DNA from: Vitellaria paradoxa
Lineage: Eukaryota > Streptophyta > Magnoliopsida > Ericales > Sapotaceae
Length of the DNA stretch: 64,000 nt
NCBI GenBank assembly: GCA_019916065.1
Contig: CM034236.1
Location: forward strand, 50,310,690-50,374,689
Direction of reading: 5' to 3'
In this document: positions 1-11,719 of the stretch, one piece after another
Layout: every line of letters begins with the position of its first letter
Position numbering within the stretch: the first letter of the stretch is position 1
Notes under the pieces: generated by a model
Databases searched by the model: none
The model's input: the letters and a program-made list of their open reading frames with translations, nothing else
Told to the model about the DNA's origin: nothing
Position numbers and translations under genes: made by a program

Positions 1-2172
1 TAAGGCGAGCCCAACTTCCACTCGGCCACCCCCGAAATTCTTTATAACACTTTATAATTCTTTATAACACTTTTTTTATCACTTTGAACTACCTAAAATT
101 TTATAAATCTCTATGAATTTATATATATATATATATATATTTACAAATCTCAACAAATTTTTACAAATTTTAAAAAACTCTAACAAAAAAATCAAAAAAT
201 TTCTATCCAAATTCATTCGAATAAAACTATTCTTCTCTATTTTTTGTAATTTGTGATTTATATTTCAAACACAAAAAATAATCTTATCTCAATTTTTGTA
301 ACTCTAAACGTCTCTTTAAATTATATAAGTAACATACTTATAGGTGGAACCTCCACTGGGGTAAGGGCACATGCCCACCCTGAATTTTTTTTTTTACCTA
401 CTACTTATTTCTTTATTTTTATATTGATATTGTTTCTAATGTTTAATTGTGCCCACCCAAGAACAATAAAAAAATTTAGTCCAATACCAATGTGCCTACC
501 TCAAAAAAAAAAAAATTAGCCAAATACTAATTGTGGCCACCCAATACAAGAATTAAATTTTACCCTAATATGTACTAATACAATAGTTATATTCAACTCA
601 CCTAATATTAAAAAAATCATGGCTTTTGGCTCTTTTATCAATGAAAATTTTATACAATACATAAAATTTAAATTATTTATATGTCTTGTAATTAGTGTCT
701 ACCCATGTCTGAATTTTTTGCTCCACCTCTAACCATACCCCCGAGATTATATAAGTACTAGGGCTAGCTTAATGGGCCATAACTCACTTGTAGATTGTGG
801 ATTTGATTCCTTGATTATAAAGTATAACTTCTAACAATAAATTAATTTAATTTTATATTAAAATTTGAAATCATCTCAAATTTACATTTTTTCAATAATA
901 ACTTTTAACCTTTTTTTTAAAGGTAACTACAATAGATAAAATGAAATGACTTTTAAAGTATATGGGGCCAAATAAATTTAGGGGTAAAATACAGAAAAAT
1001 ATATTAGCCCTCTAAATTTAGCACCTCACGCTATTTTTTTCTCTTAGAATAAGCATTCCAAACTCCTTTTTCTCTTATAATAAATATCAAGTTTGGAATA
1101 TTAGATGCTAAAATTAAAATGCTAATATCATTTCTCAAAATTATAATATCAATCTTAAAAAAGGAAACACTTGATGCATTTTTATTTTTAGTTTTTCAAA
1201 CTTCATTCCCTTGCATAAAAAAAATAGTGATTTTTAAAGGATAATACTATAGAACAAGATGGAATTCTTGTAAATCGATCTGTCAATTCAAATTAGTAAG
1301 TACATGGAATTACACTTTAATTAAAATCTACGAATCACATTGTAGATGAAATTATCAGTTTGACTTAAACTTTATTAATTCACCGGAGAATCTGAGAGTT
1401 CTGAACGCTCGGTCCCAAAGGATCTTGAAATGACAAGATAGAGAAGAAAGCAAAGCAACGACTGTCCACAGAGTGGGCTTGCCTGGGATTCCTCTGCCTA
1501 ATTTCTCTCTCTTAATGCGTGAGAAAAATGAAGGAGAAGTCCCCTTTCCCCTTTCTTGTGATTCCTCATACACTTCTGGTGCCTTAAGGATCAAAGAATA
1601 GTGCTTCTACTATCAAAGTGTCCCTACTTACCAGCTAATACGTACGTGCCTCAGGACCAACACAGGCACAAGCCCTACCTTATTTAATCGCGCTGCGCTA
1701 GGCCACTATGCGTAACTCGATCTCCACAAGTTGACAAACCAAAGAAATGCAAGACGGGCCAATACAATAAGATCCTTTACTGATTGGTACATGTGCCAGG
1801 TCTTTCATCAACACCTTCTTTGACCTTTTCTCAATCCAGCCAATCCCCCCGGCTGGTTTTGGAGTGAGGAGCCAATGTCTTTGAACTCTCCTCCAAGGTG
1901 TCTCGTCGACTATTAACCTCTTCGCTGGAATACCCAAAAAATCTTTTGGAGGCCCACTAATCACATTAGCTAGGTCTTTATCTCTGTTGTGCTTTAGGCT
2001 CAATCATGTTTAAAGAGTTTGCTATTCTTGGATCGTGAAACATAGAAATCAACACAGCAAAGGACCCAAACAAGCAAGGAGATAATTTCACAAATCGTAA
2101 ACAAATCGTCAATTAACCTCCCTGATAAAAAAATTGATCAAGAAGATTAATTAAGAACTACACGCAACGAAA
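1..2172. other. Intergenic, AT-rich; left window edge
   Basis: No supportable gene. The stretch is A/T-dominated with an (AT)n run near 120-140 and many homopolymer runs. The exception is a GC-richer block at about 1370-2030, listed separately. Short open frames here are not conserved-looking. Confidence 0.6.
1370..2030. other. Unidentified GC-richer block, possible gene, transposon or organelle-DNA remnant
   Basis: About 660 bp with clearly higher GC than its surroundings and two minus-strand open stretches (1355-1594, 79 codons; 1698-2003, 101 codons) in different frames. I recognise no domain in either. The composition and abrupt edges would fit a mitochondrial DNA insertion, a broken gene or a retroelement piece. 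I cannot decide between these from sequence alone. Confidence 0.3.
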
Positions 2173-3366
2173 TTACACTGCTATGTCATGGCGGATGTGC
2201 CGAAGGAGGACCGGGATGACAACGTCCGGGGAGCTCAACTGCGGCAGATGGCCGTCGGTCGACATGACCTCGACAACGGACTCGCCGCCAAGGTTCTGGT
2301 GGAGGTACTCAGAGATCACCACCGGGACGGCCAAGTCCTTCACGCTCTGAATTATGTGACACGGCACCGTCACCTGGCACAGCAATTCTCTGTAGTCACT
2401 CAGGAATATGGTCTGGGCCACGCTTAAGGCTATGTCCGGTCTCATGTTGAAAAGTGTCCGGCTGAATTCTTGGACCGCCACCGATTCCATGTCTCCTCCC
2501 ACCGCCAAGGGCGCGAACCCGGAGCACCACGCTTTGTAATTCGATCCCATTGCTTCGAACAGTTGATCTAGATCTTCTTGCTCAAACCCTCCGTAGTAAT
2601 CGACGTCGTTCAAATACCTAAAACAAATCAAAAGTAACTCAATCCTAAAACTTATAGGTTCCATTTCATTAATCTATATTTCTAATAAAATCAAAATTAT
2701 TACGTTAAATTTATAATAAAATCAATAACAAACTTCACAAAATTATATCTAAATCCTTCTTTCTAAACAAGTAACAAAAAATCACTTAATTTCAAATCCA
2801 TCCAGAGAAACGCCCAATAAATTCATCGGCTTGAATAATTTGATTTCGATCGGATCGAAGAAAAGGATTTTTGATCAAATCGGAAAATATATTAGTAGAG
2901 ATTGGAGCAAATTGATTCCAACGTCTTAATCTTAGGAAAAAGAAAAAAAGGAAGAAAGACATTTGACATTGAATTGTGTGAGATAATTAAGTAATTTCCT
3001 TGGAGAACCGGAGATCATAATAAGTTTAGTGAAGAGGTCGGGACGGGTGACGGAGGCGATGGCGCCAATGAGGGCGGAGACAGAATGGCCGACGAAAATG
3101 CACGACTTGACTTGAAGCTCTTCCAAGATAGCAAGCACATCGTAAGCGAAGCCTTCGAGCGTCGCGTAGCGTCCGAAATCGAAGTAGTCCGGATTGGTGG
3201 TTCCGGCGCCCATGTTGTCGAACAAGATGACTCGGTGGTCGTCGACGAGGTGCGGAACGAGATGCTTCCATACCGACTGATCCGTTCCGAAGCCGTGGGC
3301 GAGGACGACCGTCTGATCTCCCGAGCCCAAGACCTTTACGTTCTGAGCTTCTTCCACGATACCCAT
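2173..3366 (-). CDS. KAI2: KAI2-like alpha/beta hydrolase receptor, copy A (splice donor altered)
   Basis: Two exons, 3366-2999 and 2617-2173, would give 270 aa, the usual KAI2 length. KAI2 is a cytosolic/nuclear alpha/beta hydrolase that perceives karrikins and an endogenous butenolide-type signal and works with the F-box protein MAX2 to remove SMAX1-type repressors. Visible signatures: [10 protein letters not shown] near residue 24, GHSVSA with catalytic Ser95, Asp217 in SVKDLAVP, His246 in [10 protein letters not shown]. Pocket positions known from Arabidopsis KAI2 read F26, V96, Y124, F157, A161, A190, F194, L218, A219. The start is the ATG matching the family N-terminus [10 protein letters not shown]. 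Oddity: the exon 1 boundary reads CCAAG/GAAATTAC, so the donor GT is missing, whereas the acceptor TTTTAG/G is intact. Reading through the intron would stop after 144 aa, without Asp217 and His246. Family assignment is very secure; whether the gene still makes full-length protein is not. Confidence 0.9.
2994..3002 (-). other. Non-canonical exon 1 splice donor of KAI2 copy A
   Basis: On the coding strand the junction reads CCAAG then GAAAT. The equivalent site in copy B (16158/16157) reads CCTAG then GTAAGG. A single T-to-A change or a one-base deletion at intron position +2 explains the difference. No in-frame alternative GT donor was found close by: the GT in TCCGGTTCT just upstream would create an immediate stop when joined to the acceptor. 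Confidence 0.75.
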
Positions 3367-3469
3367 TTCGCACTTCTTTCTCAGTTAGGCGATTCGAATG
3401 CGTGGAGTTGTTTTGTTTTATTGTGTTAAGACAGTGGACACTAGTGTGAATAAGAGAGAAGATGAGCAC

Positions 3470-3477
3470 CACATGTG
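3470..3477. promoter_or_regulatory. E-box palindrome CACATGTG upstream of KAI2 copy A
   Basis: The palindrome CACATGTG lies about 105 bp upstream of the ATG of copy A. It is a canonical bHLH (for example PIF-type) binding core. Function here is inference only, since such 8-mers also occur by chance. Confidence 0.3.
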
Positions 3478-3479
3478 TT

Positions 3480-4660
3480 GATATTTGTTGATAAGATTAT
3501 TGGGATATTATTAACGTATGCATCAGAACATACAAAATCTCGTGTACCTTTATGAAAATCGGCTTCGTCAGTCGATCGCTAGAGATGGGCTTCGATTCTT
3601 CGAAATAAAATCTTGATCAAGGGACCGGATTCATTGGGTGGCGTATTGTGTGTGATAGATGCGTTGTGCACTAGAATGTTCCCTACCGCCCACCGACCTT
3701 TGTGTTTGGAAACTTACGTCAGCACTAGCGGAGCATTACCCTGCGCACGCTCAAAACGTCATTTTTGTTGATACCATTGGGTTTTTGCCTAAATAATTCA
3801 CAATTTTGTGATATTCAAAATTATTTGCGCCAACGTATCCAAATCACAAAAACAAGAAGCTTGTTTGGATTCAAAAAAAACTGCCAACTTTTTGGGTATT
3901 TTTTTTTTTGTTTTTCCATTTCATATGACTTTTTTTTATGAAAATTTGAGTTTCTTTTAATTACTATAACTTTTAGTTGTGTTAATCGCATTTGAAAAAA
4001 ATTGAAAAATTAACATCCATTTCAATAAAAGCTAGAAAAAAAAATAACTTTTTCGTTATTTTTTAACCAAATGGATAACGTTTACTTAAACGGACATAAA
4101 TTTTTTGATTTTTTTTAACACATGTGACTAATACACCTAAAAGTTACTTCTTCTAAAAAGAAAATCAAATTTTACAAAAAAAAAAATTCATATAAGATGA
4201 AAAATTTATCAAAAAAGCTACCTAACTTTTTTGAAACCAAACTAATTACCCTAAGAATAAAAAAGTAGTGATGTAAATGGAGCAAATCAACCCGCGACTC
4301 AACGTGCCCAACTCTGACCTAAACTTTTCTTCCATACTATCTGGTATGAACACCCTAGTTGGGACTTAGGTCACTTACCACAACTCAAGACCTATCTCAC
4401 ATCCTTACTAAGAGACCTGCCCCGTCACCTCGCCTGCAACTTGCCCCTGTCTTGTACGTACAAATAATTCATTTTTTTTAACTTGTTAAGCCACTTGCAT
4501 ATATTTTTTTTTCTTCTAATCATTACCCAATAGCCCTCCACCAACGCTAGAGATAAATTTTTTTTTTAGAGGAAAATATGAAAATCACCTCTACACTTTA
4601 TTCTGAGTCTTCCTTTGGTCTCAGTAGTTTCAATTGTCATAGTTAAATTTCTATACTTTC
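3480..4660. other. Intergenic with a possible MITE at about 3858-4252
   Basis: No gene. Around 3858 the sequence GCTTGTTTGGATTC and around 4240 GAAACCAAACTAAT are approximately inverted, with inner A/T tracts also pairing (AAAAAAACTGCCAACTTTTT against AAAGCTACCTAACTTTTTT). This would fit a decayed roughly 395-bp MITE, but I see no clear target duplication. Confidence 0.3.
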
Positions 4661-4667
4661 GATCAAG

Positions 4668-5055
4668 TAATAATTAGGTCCCTCCGTCTAGTGTCTGTTA
4701 CAAAAACCATTAAGATGAAGGTAAAACTGTTATTTCGCAAGATGGTTTACATGACAGAGTGATTACGTGATACCCTCGGATGACATAGAGGATAAAACTG
4801 TAATTTTGTAAGATAATCCACGTGGCAGAGTGATGACGTGACACCCTTGGATGAGGTGAAGGCTATTTGCTACGTCAGATTGCTAATTGTCTACGTCTGC
4901 TGGTGTTAGTTTCTGCCATAGAGTAACTTTACTTTAAAAGAAATAAAGTATTATAAATTATACTATCCCTAAGAATGAAACCAAGAACCTTAAGTATAGA
5001 GAGTTAGTAATAAAACTAACTCACTAAAGGTTTAGTTTGTTTGAGATTCTTACGT
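4668..5055 (+). repeat. Left arm of a large imperfect inverted repeat
   Basis: This arm resembles the reverse complement of 6385-6708 over about 320 bp. Shared blocks include AAGTAATAAT, GTTACAAAA, GGTAAAA, CAAGAT, GAGTGATGAC, CTATTTGC and CCATAGAGT. The left arm carries an extra internal duplication of about 75 bp (GTAAAACTGTTATTTCGC against ATAAAACTGTAATTTTGT). Two opposite insertions of one repeat, or a long-TIR (Mutator-like) element, would both fit. Confidence 0.55.
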
Positions 5056-5259
5056 AATATTTATATATATTCAAAAACTAAAGTAAATTCTCTCTCATCA
5101 TTTATATAAATATATTCTATATAAATATTCTATATTTTAATATATATTATATAGCTATTATATATTCTCCATCATTTTTTTAATATATATGAATATATAT
5201 TATATAAATATATAAATATTTATTTATAAATAAATATAAACCATATAAATATACTAACA

Positions 5260-5934
5260 ATTACCTGTGCTTGAAGGCATAAAAATATTATTTAATGTGC
5301 AAATAACTCAAATTTAAATTTATAAATTAAACTTACATAAAAAGTATAAAAATAACCTATAAAAATAAAAATCATTGATAAAAAAAGATTAAGGTATAAA
5401 ATTTTACTATTTATTGCAAATATTATCACATTTTTTAAAATATTAATTTAAAATCTTTTATATAAAAAGTATTCCAAAAAAATATAGAAAGAGTGAGAGA
5501 AAAAAATAATCCTGGTCATTTAGCAAATTCAACAGTTGAAAATATCTCAAATTCAAAATTTTAAACTCCTTATCAGATAAATGATATCTTTTATATTAAA
5601 AGTATTGAAAAATATGGGAAGTGTTGGAAAAAAAATAATCATGACCATTTAACAAATCCACTAGTTAAAAATATCTCAAATTCAAAATTTTAGATTTCCT
5701 TATTATATAAATGATACATGATGTAAAAATGTATGTATTTAAAATTTAAGTTTTAAACAAATTAAAATTGAAATTTTAATTTAAATGCTTATTTTTAATA
5801 AAATTTTTAAAAAATTTAAATTTAAATGTATTTTTTAAATAAAAAATTTAGTTGATTTTGTCTAATAGATATTCATACATCATTTACTAATAATAGATAA
5901 TATAAGTAAAATATAATTTGTATAATTTTACAAA

Positions 5935-5984
<50 letters not shown>

Positions 5985-6288
5985 GTATATATTATAATTT
6001 TACAAAATATAACATATATATTTACTTGAATTTCAAATTTCAAATTCAAATAATGTTTTTTATGATATAGATATATAATAAATGATTATGTGATAAAATT
6101 TTAGTGATGATCGGGACAAATGTCAAGTCAAATGACGTGTTTTATTATATAGATATTTTTTTGAATTTCAAATTTCAAACTCAAATAATGTGTTTTATTA
6201 TATAGATATATAATAAGTGATAATGTAGTAAAATTTTAGTAATGACTGGGACAAATATCAAATCAAAAGATGTGTTTTATTATATAGA
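5260..6288 (-). mobile_element. Helitron-like repeat family, copy 1
   Basis: Closely similar to 54560-55744 (shared blocks: TTTAAATTTATAAA, TATCACATTTTTTAAAAT, TAATTTAAAATCTTT). On the minus strand it has three possible 5' termini beginning TCTATATAATAAAACA, at 6288, 6206 and 6153. A conserved TC start in A/T-rich sequence is typical of plant Helitrons. No 3' CTRR hairpin or Rep/helicase sequence is visible, so classification is tentative. Confidence 0.4.
5939..5981. repeat. (AT)n microsatellite
   Basis: About 21 uninterrupted AT units inside the Helitron-like block. Confidence 0.95.
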
Positions 6289-6384
6289 TATAAATATTAT
6301 AAATATATATAAATATTGTAGTGAGAGAAAATCTATTTCAACTTTTAAATATATATAAATTTTATCTAGGAAGCTTATATAAAC

Positions 6385-6708
6385 CAAGCCCAGGGTAAGT
6401 TGATTATGCTGTTAGTTTCCAATCCTTAAGTTTCTTGATTTGATTTTTGGGAGTAGCATAATTTGTAATGCTTTATTATTTTTTTAAAGTGAAACAACTC
6501 TATGGTAGCAACCCATATCAACCAACATCAGTGCATGTGGATGAGTGAGCGTCTGACACATGGCAAATAGTCTCCATGTCATCTGAGGGTGGCCTGTCAT
6601 CACTCCCTCACGTGAATCATCTTGCAAAATAATGATTTTACCTTTACCTTAACGGTGTTTTGTAACGAACAATAGAGGAAAGAACCTGATTATTACTTTA
6701 CCCCCTAT
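6385..6708 (-). repeat. Right arm of the large imperfect inverted repeat
   Basis: Pairs with 4668-5055. The outer ends are GATTATTACTTTACC here and AAGTAATAATTAGGTC on the left. The pair encloses about 1.3 kb of A/T-rich DNA with Helitron-like repeats. I found no clear target duplication or transposase. Confidence 0.55.
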
Positions 6709-8150
6709 TTTTTTTACAACATTACAAAAAGCCCACAATTTATTTACAAATCCCCTCCAAATCCTCTACTATAAATAATTCACATATATTCAACTAAAAA
6801 ATAACAAATTTCTCTCATTCTTTCTCAAATTTCTCTACTTCTAAACTAGTAATTTTCAAGTGTATTCTTTGATTGTATACAAGTATTCTCAACTCTCTTA
6901 AATTTGAAGTCCAAATTGAAAGATCAAAATTTTTTAAGAGTTCAAATTATTACAAGTTAGTAAATTTATTTTATTTTATCCTAAATTTTTACATAATTTT
7001 CTTAATTTGCATCTTTAATTTTTTTTTTAGTAGCATACTTTAAAATTTTTAATTGACATACTTTAAATTGCTTTTTCATTATTTTTTTATCAAATGGATC
7101 TTAAAGATGCCTACATATATGTTGAGGGTAGAGGCTGAATTAATTCTTCCCCTCACAAGCAAATTCCAATACCTGCGAGTGCAAGTAGTGCTGCTGTATC
7201 ATCATTGTCGTGTCAATTTTCAAAAGTATGTGATCATTTTACAAGAATTGTATACAATGATGGAATGCATAAAATAAAAATGTAATATTCGTAAAAACTT
7301 ATTAGATGATAAAACTAGTTTTGGATTTAATTATTTAAAAAAGCATTTGAATAGAAAGTATCGACACGATTCTCGTGTCAATGCTTTAATTAATCAAATT
7401 TTTTCTTTCTTTTTTTGTTTTTTTCATACACTACCCAAACCTAAATAGGTAAAGAAGGAGGTAATTTAAACATATTTTTTTCTAATCCTACAAGAACTCA
7501 AAATAATTTCATTAGATTTATTGTTAAAGATAAACAAACTTGACCATGAGCGAAAATTAAAATTTTGAAAAATTTGCTCGCTATAGTTTTTTGCACCACA
7601 GTTTCAGGTTTTTTTTTTTTTTAAATACTTCAAAAAATCATATTTTAAAAGATTTTGAAATAAATAAAGATCAATTAAACACATATTTTCAAAATTTTGA
7701 AAGAAAAAAATTTGTTTAGACTTCTGATATGCAAAGATCTTGTTAAAGTATTTAATATTAATATCTAACTGCTCATTATACTAGCGAAAATTGAAATATA
7801 TATATATATATATATTATCAACAGTTTAATCCCTGTATTTAAACGGCAGTTATCTTTTATTAACCTCTTTTACTTTTAAATATTTTTTTTTTATAAAAAG
7901 GTTAATAACATACCTAAAATCGTAAAATTTCATTAAAAAAAGTGATAAAAGACCCAAAAAAAAAAAAAAAAAAACAAGAAAACGCTATAGAAAATGTGGC
8001 AGCGATAGTTCTAGGAAGAAACTCAATTTTAGGAATTTTATTTTTTAAAGTAAAAAACCTATAATTAGACGCGTCATTTTAGTAAAACTTTAATCCTATA
8101 TATTTTCCGCCTTTATGAGGCTGGCTTGGCTTTCCTAACTTTTCTAACAA
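6709..8150. other. Intergenic, AT-rich, no gene recognised
   Basis: The stretch 6750-6960 looks like a transposon leader (TATA-like CTATAAATAATTC followed by CT-rich sequence), but no coding region follows. The 74-codon frame at 7053-7277 resembles nothing I know. Confidence 0.5.
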
Positions 8151-8154
8151 TTAT

Positions 8155-8290
8155 ACGAGTTTGTTTAGAGTGATAAAAAATGAGATAAAGTAAAATAATT
8201 TATGGATATATAATTCGTACAATAAGATAAAAAATAAATAATTGTTAGAAGTTTTCAATAATTTTTAACAAATCAAACGCATCCTATATC
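8155..8290. mobile_element. MITE-like short element
   Basis: Ends GAGTTTGTTTAGAGTG and CAAATCAAACGCATCC are approximately inverted. The core (ATTCGTACAATAAGATAAAA) is shared with elements near 10630, 44255 and 52830. The target duplication is not clear. Confidence 0.45.
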
Positions 8291-8745
8291 ATCGTTATAG
8301 TAATTTATAAGCTGAATTTAATTGATAGGTCCAAAAACACCTCAGGCTTTTGATATATGAAATATCATAGCACGGAGGAAAGAAATATCATCATTGTCCT
8401 ACGAAAAGGAGAAAAAACAAATAAAAAAGAAAAAAAATAATAATTAAATTAAATTTATATTTTTAGTTTATGACTAAAGTTATCTTCGAATCTTTGCATA
8501 TTTAAATACAAGCTAACGCATCAATTTTAAGGTTAGAATAATTTGTTTTAGAAACTCATAAAAGCTAAAAATATTATTTTCTAAGAGACACTTGCTGTAT
8601 ACTCTCAAAAAACTGTTGCAGACAATACGAGATGGTATGAGCAATCAATGAGACTGTCGCTAAAACCTACCAGAGTAAGTTACAAGTCGTAGTTCTCATA
8701 AATACGTATGGAATTCCTTTTCATTTAAAATATCAAATTATATTA

Positions 8746-8911
8746 CTCTGTTTAGAGTTAAATAAAATAAAATAAAATATTATAAATTTTTACAAATACG
8801 AATTACGAGATAACAAAATTTAAATTCTTTATTCACTGTACAAATTACTAAAAATTTACTTTTACAATTTTATTTTATTTTATATACTTTTATACAACTC
8901 CAAACACACCC
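8746..8911. mobile_element. Tourist-like MITE, 166 bp, TTA duplication
   Basis: Terminal inverted repeats CTCTGTTTAGAGTT and AACTCCAAACACACCC, flanked on both sides by TTA (8743-8745 and 8912-8914). Three-base TTA/TAA duplications are characteristic of PIF/Harbinger-derived Tourist MITEs. No coding capacity. Confidence 0.65.
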
Positions 8912-9298
8912 TTATATATACTTTGAGATATTTTTAGATTTTTAAAAACAAAGAAACAGATGATATTAGCAGATTTAGGGTTTCTCCTATGCTTACCCAA
9001 CAACTCTTCATGTATTGAAAAGATTTTAGATTTTGCATGTCATGGAATGTCCCGCAGGTTCTCAAGAATTCGGTTGAGCTTCTTAAATTTAAAAATTATA
9101 TTTTTCTCTTAAATTTAACACATCGAAAATTCGAGTAAAGGGTCAACAGTACATATTTGTAAACTCAGTACATGTTTAGTACATATTCATAGAATCAAAA
9201 CTATTTTGGTTTATGTTTTTTCTTTAAAATCTTACACCTCTTTATTTTTAATTTATTATTTATTTATAATTAATTACGCTAGTTATTTGAAACATTTA

Positions 9299-9650
9299 GA
9301 TGTCATTTGGTTTGTTTTTTTTTTTTATTTTTTGTATTGTGTTTTTATTTTTTGTTTTCTATTTTGATTGCATTTATCATTTTGCGCTTTTGAAAATAAA
9401 GAAAACAGGTAAAATACATTTGGTCACTTGTATTTTTAAAATTTGTTTTAGAAAATAGAAAGTGAGTATACATATGAAATGAAAAATAGCAAAAAATTAT
9501 TTTGAGCGTTTTAAACTCAAAATAAGGAAAATTTAAAAAAAAAGAAAAATAAAACATTTTTTATTTTCTTGTTTTGAGATTTTTAAAATATGAAACACAT
9601 AAAACAGAAGATAGAAGATAAAAAAATAAAAAAGCAAATCAAATATCACT
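9299..9650. mobile_element. Tourist-like MITE, about 352 bp, TTA duplication
   Basis: Ends GATGTCATTTGGTTTG and CAAATCAAATATCACT are inverted copies, with TTA at 9296-9298 and 9651-9653. The interior is A/T-rich with self-complementary A and T tracts. The small minus-strand frames here have no coding character. Confidence 0.55.
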
Positions 9651-9672
9651 TTAATATTCCCTATTATTTTCA

Positions 9673-9821
9673 GGGGCTGTTTGAATGACAAAAAAGTATA
9701 AAAAATATACAAAAAGTCGATGTAAAAGTAATATGTGACGAAATTTAATTTAAAGAAATTAAAAAAAAAAGGTAAATAAAATTTTTTATTTTTAATTTTT
9801 TTTAATAGTTCAAACAACCCC
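9673..9821. mobile_element. MITE, 149 bp, TCA duplication
   Basis: Terminal repeats GGGGCTGTTTGAA and TTCAAACAACCCC, flanked by TCA at 9670-9672 and 9822-9824. The TIR resembles the neighbouring Tourist-like elements, but the duplication differs from TWA, so superfamily is uncertain. Confidence 0.6.
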
Positions 9822-9824
9822 TCA

Positions 9825-11250
9825 ACAAAACAAAATTCTCACAGCTCATAATCGAAAAGTATAACGTCAACCTTTTGATCCCTAGTAATTATTAAGGGAT
9901 ACTATTCAGGATCACCGCCCTTATTAATAAGTAATGCCAACTTGACTCACAAAAGTTTATGAAAGTCGCCAATCACAACCGCAGAAATTGACCGGGAAAG
10001 TAACAGGTAAAAAAGAAATTTGCCACTGACTTGTCCGTTCTCACCTTAGAGATGTGCATGAAAATCAAGACAGATACCCTTAGGTGCACGGGAGTGCTTG
10101 CGTGAGACGAAGGGCACTGTACCAATCTCTATTGCAAACGTCATTTTCCCAAGCAAGAGCGCACGTGACGTGACAATCACACGATATGAGACCTTGAATA
10201 GGTTGCTTTCAGCGGACCTAAAAATCTCATATTTATATTTTTAGTAACTTTTATATATAATAAATATTTATTTTAATGCTACATTATTTTTTATTTAAAA
10301 ATGTTTTAAATTGAAAAAAATAAATTTACGTGAGTAGGTTGGTTAATGAGACAAAATCATGAGTAGTAGCTCAATTGTAATATCTTAATTTTACTCTTTA
10401 GTGGTCACTAATTCGAGTATTCTTAGATTCATTGAAGAATTTACTAGAACGTAATTCCAAAACGCATAAAATAACCTGAATGTCTTGAGTATTAAAAAAA
10501 AAAAAGAGACAAAAGTAAAAAAAAAAAAAAAAACTATTTGGGCAAAAGTGTAAAAATAATCGAACAAAAATAAATTTTTATTAAAAAAAAAGTAAAAACA
10601 ACAAGATATTAGTGAGATAAGTTGTGGATTCGTAATTCGTGCGGTAAGACAAAAAATGAATAATTTTTAGAATTTTTTAATATTTTTTTATTATTTTTAA
10701 ATTTTTTTTGTCACTCTAAATAAAGCCTTTATAAATCAGTTGGACTAATTGCTTCCGCTGGTCGTATATTAGATCCACCCGTTCCAGCATGCCCTAATAA
10801 TCTTTATTCATGGTGTTACATTAAGTTTGCTAATCAATAATGCAAAAATTAAATTTCTTATCAATTATTTTAGAAATTTGAGAATAATCGACTTACGAAT
10901 AACTCATACTTTGTTCTGGAAATTACGAAAATCGAGTCATAGAATTTCTGTCCGTACTAGCGTGTTCAAAAATGTCAAATTGACGATTAATCAAAAAAAA
11001 AAAGAAAACAAAGTTACTTAAATTTTGTGTCAAAAATGGACTGATGATGAAAATTTTACTGAAACAGTGGCTTCAAAGTTTCGAGTGATGGCTAGTTTGA
11101 TCCGGCAACAGGAGTCAACCCCCAGGGCATGCGGCCACGGCCGCAGTTATGGGCCAAGATGTCATGGCTCAGAAGTAACCCCAACCCATACTGATGGCCC
11201 ATCGCAGGCTGTGGGGACAGACCTTATCAACAAACCTTAAATACAAAACT
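9825..11250. other. Intergenic, no gene recognised
   Basis: Includes a somewhat GC-richer unique stretch at 10040-10220. At 10590-10735 there is another relative of the MITE core seen at 8155 (GATTCGTAATTCGTG, AATGAATAATTTTTAG). A weak tRNA/SINE-like box is present near 10360, judged insufficient. Confidence 0.5.
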
Positions 11251-11431
11251 ATAAGGGATTTTTGGAGGTCGGTCATTATTTATGGACTTATAAAGATTTA
11301 AGTCATATCCAAAAAACTTATTTGTAAATAAGTCACACTTGCAACAAAAAGACAAAAAAGGACATCACGCGTTTTTCACCACATTTCAAAACTACCAGTT
11401 TTATCCGAAAATAGTGTACACTTCATTCATA

Positions 11432-11683
11432 ACTTCCGTGACTTTCCATCTTCTTTACAAAACAAGCAAAACCGATTTTTGGAAACAAAATCAAAACTGT
11501 TTGGGAAAAACTTAATTCCGCGACTTTCCATCTTCTTTATAAAGCAAGCAAAACTGATTTTTGAAAACAAAATCAAAACTGTTTGGAAAAACCTAATTCC
11601 GCGACTTTCCATCTTCTTTACAAAGCAAGTAAAACCGATTTTTGGAAACAAAATCAAAACTATTTGGGAAAAACCTAAATCGA
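11432..11683. repeat. 81-82-bp tandem repeat, three copies
   Basis: The phrase GACTTTCCATCTTCTTTA begins at 11440, 11522 and 11603, giving periods of 82 and 81 bp. Copies differ at a few bases (CAAAACAAGC, TAAAGCAAGC, CAAAGCAAGT). This repeat directly precedes the palindrome array and may belong to the same element. Confidence 0.85.
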
Positions 11684-11719
11684 TCATCATTCCTAAGTAT
11701 ATTTATTTTTTTTTATTTT

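Noticed and set aside
1698..2003. 101-codon minus-strand frame as a gene
   Set aside because: No recognisable domain, no splice context, and it ends abruptly; kept only as an unidentified block.
10351..10450. tRNA- or SINE-like A and B boxes
   Set aside because: Boxes are only vaguely similar and no cloverleaf or A-rich tail with target duplication could be made out.
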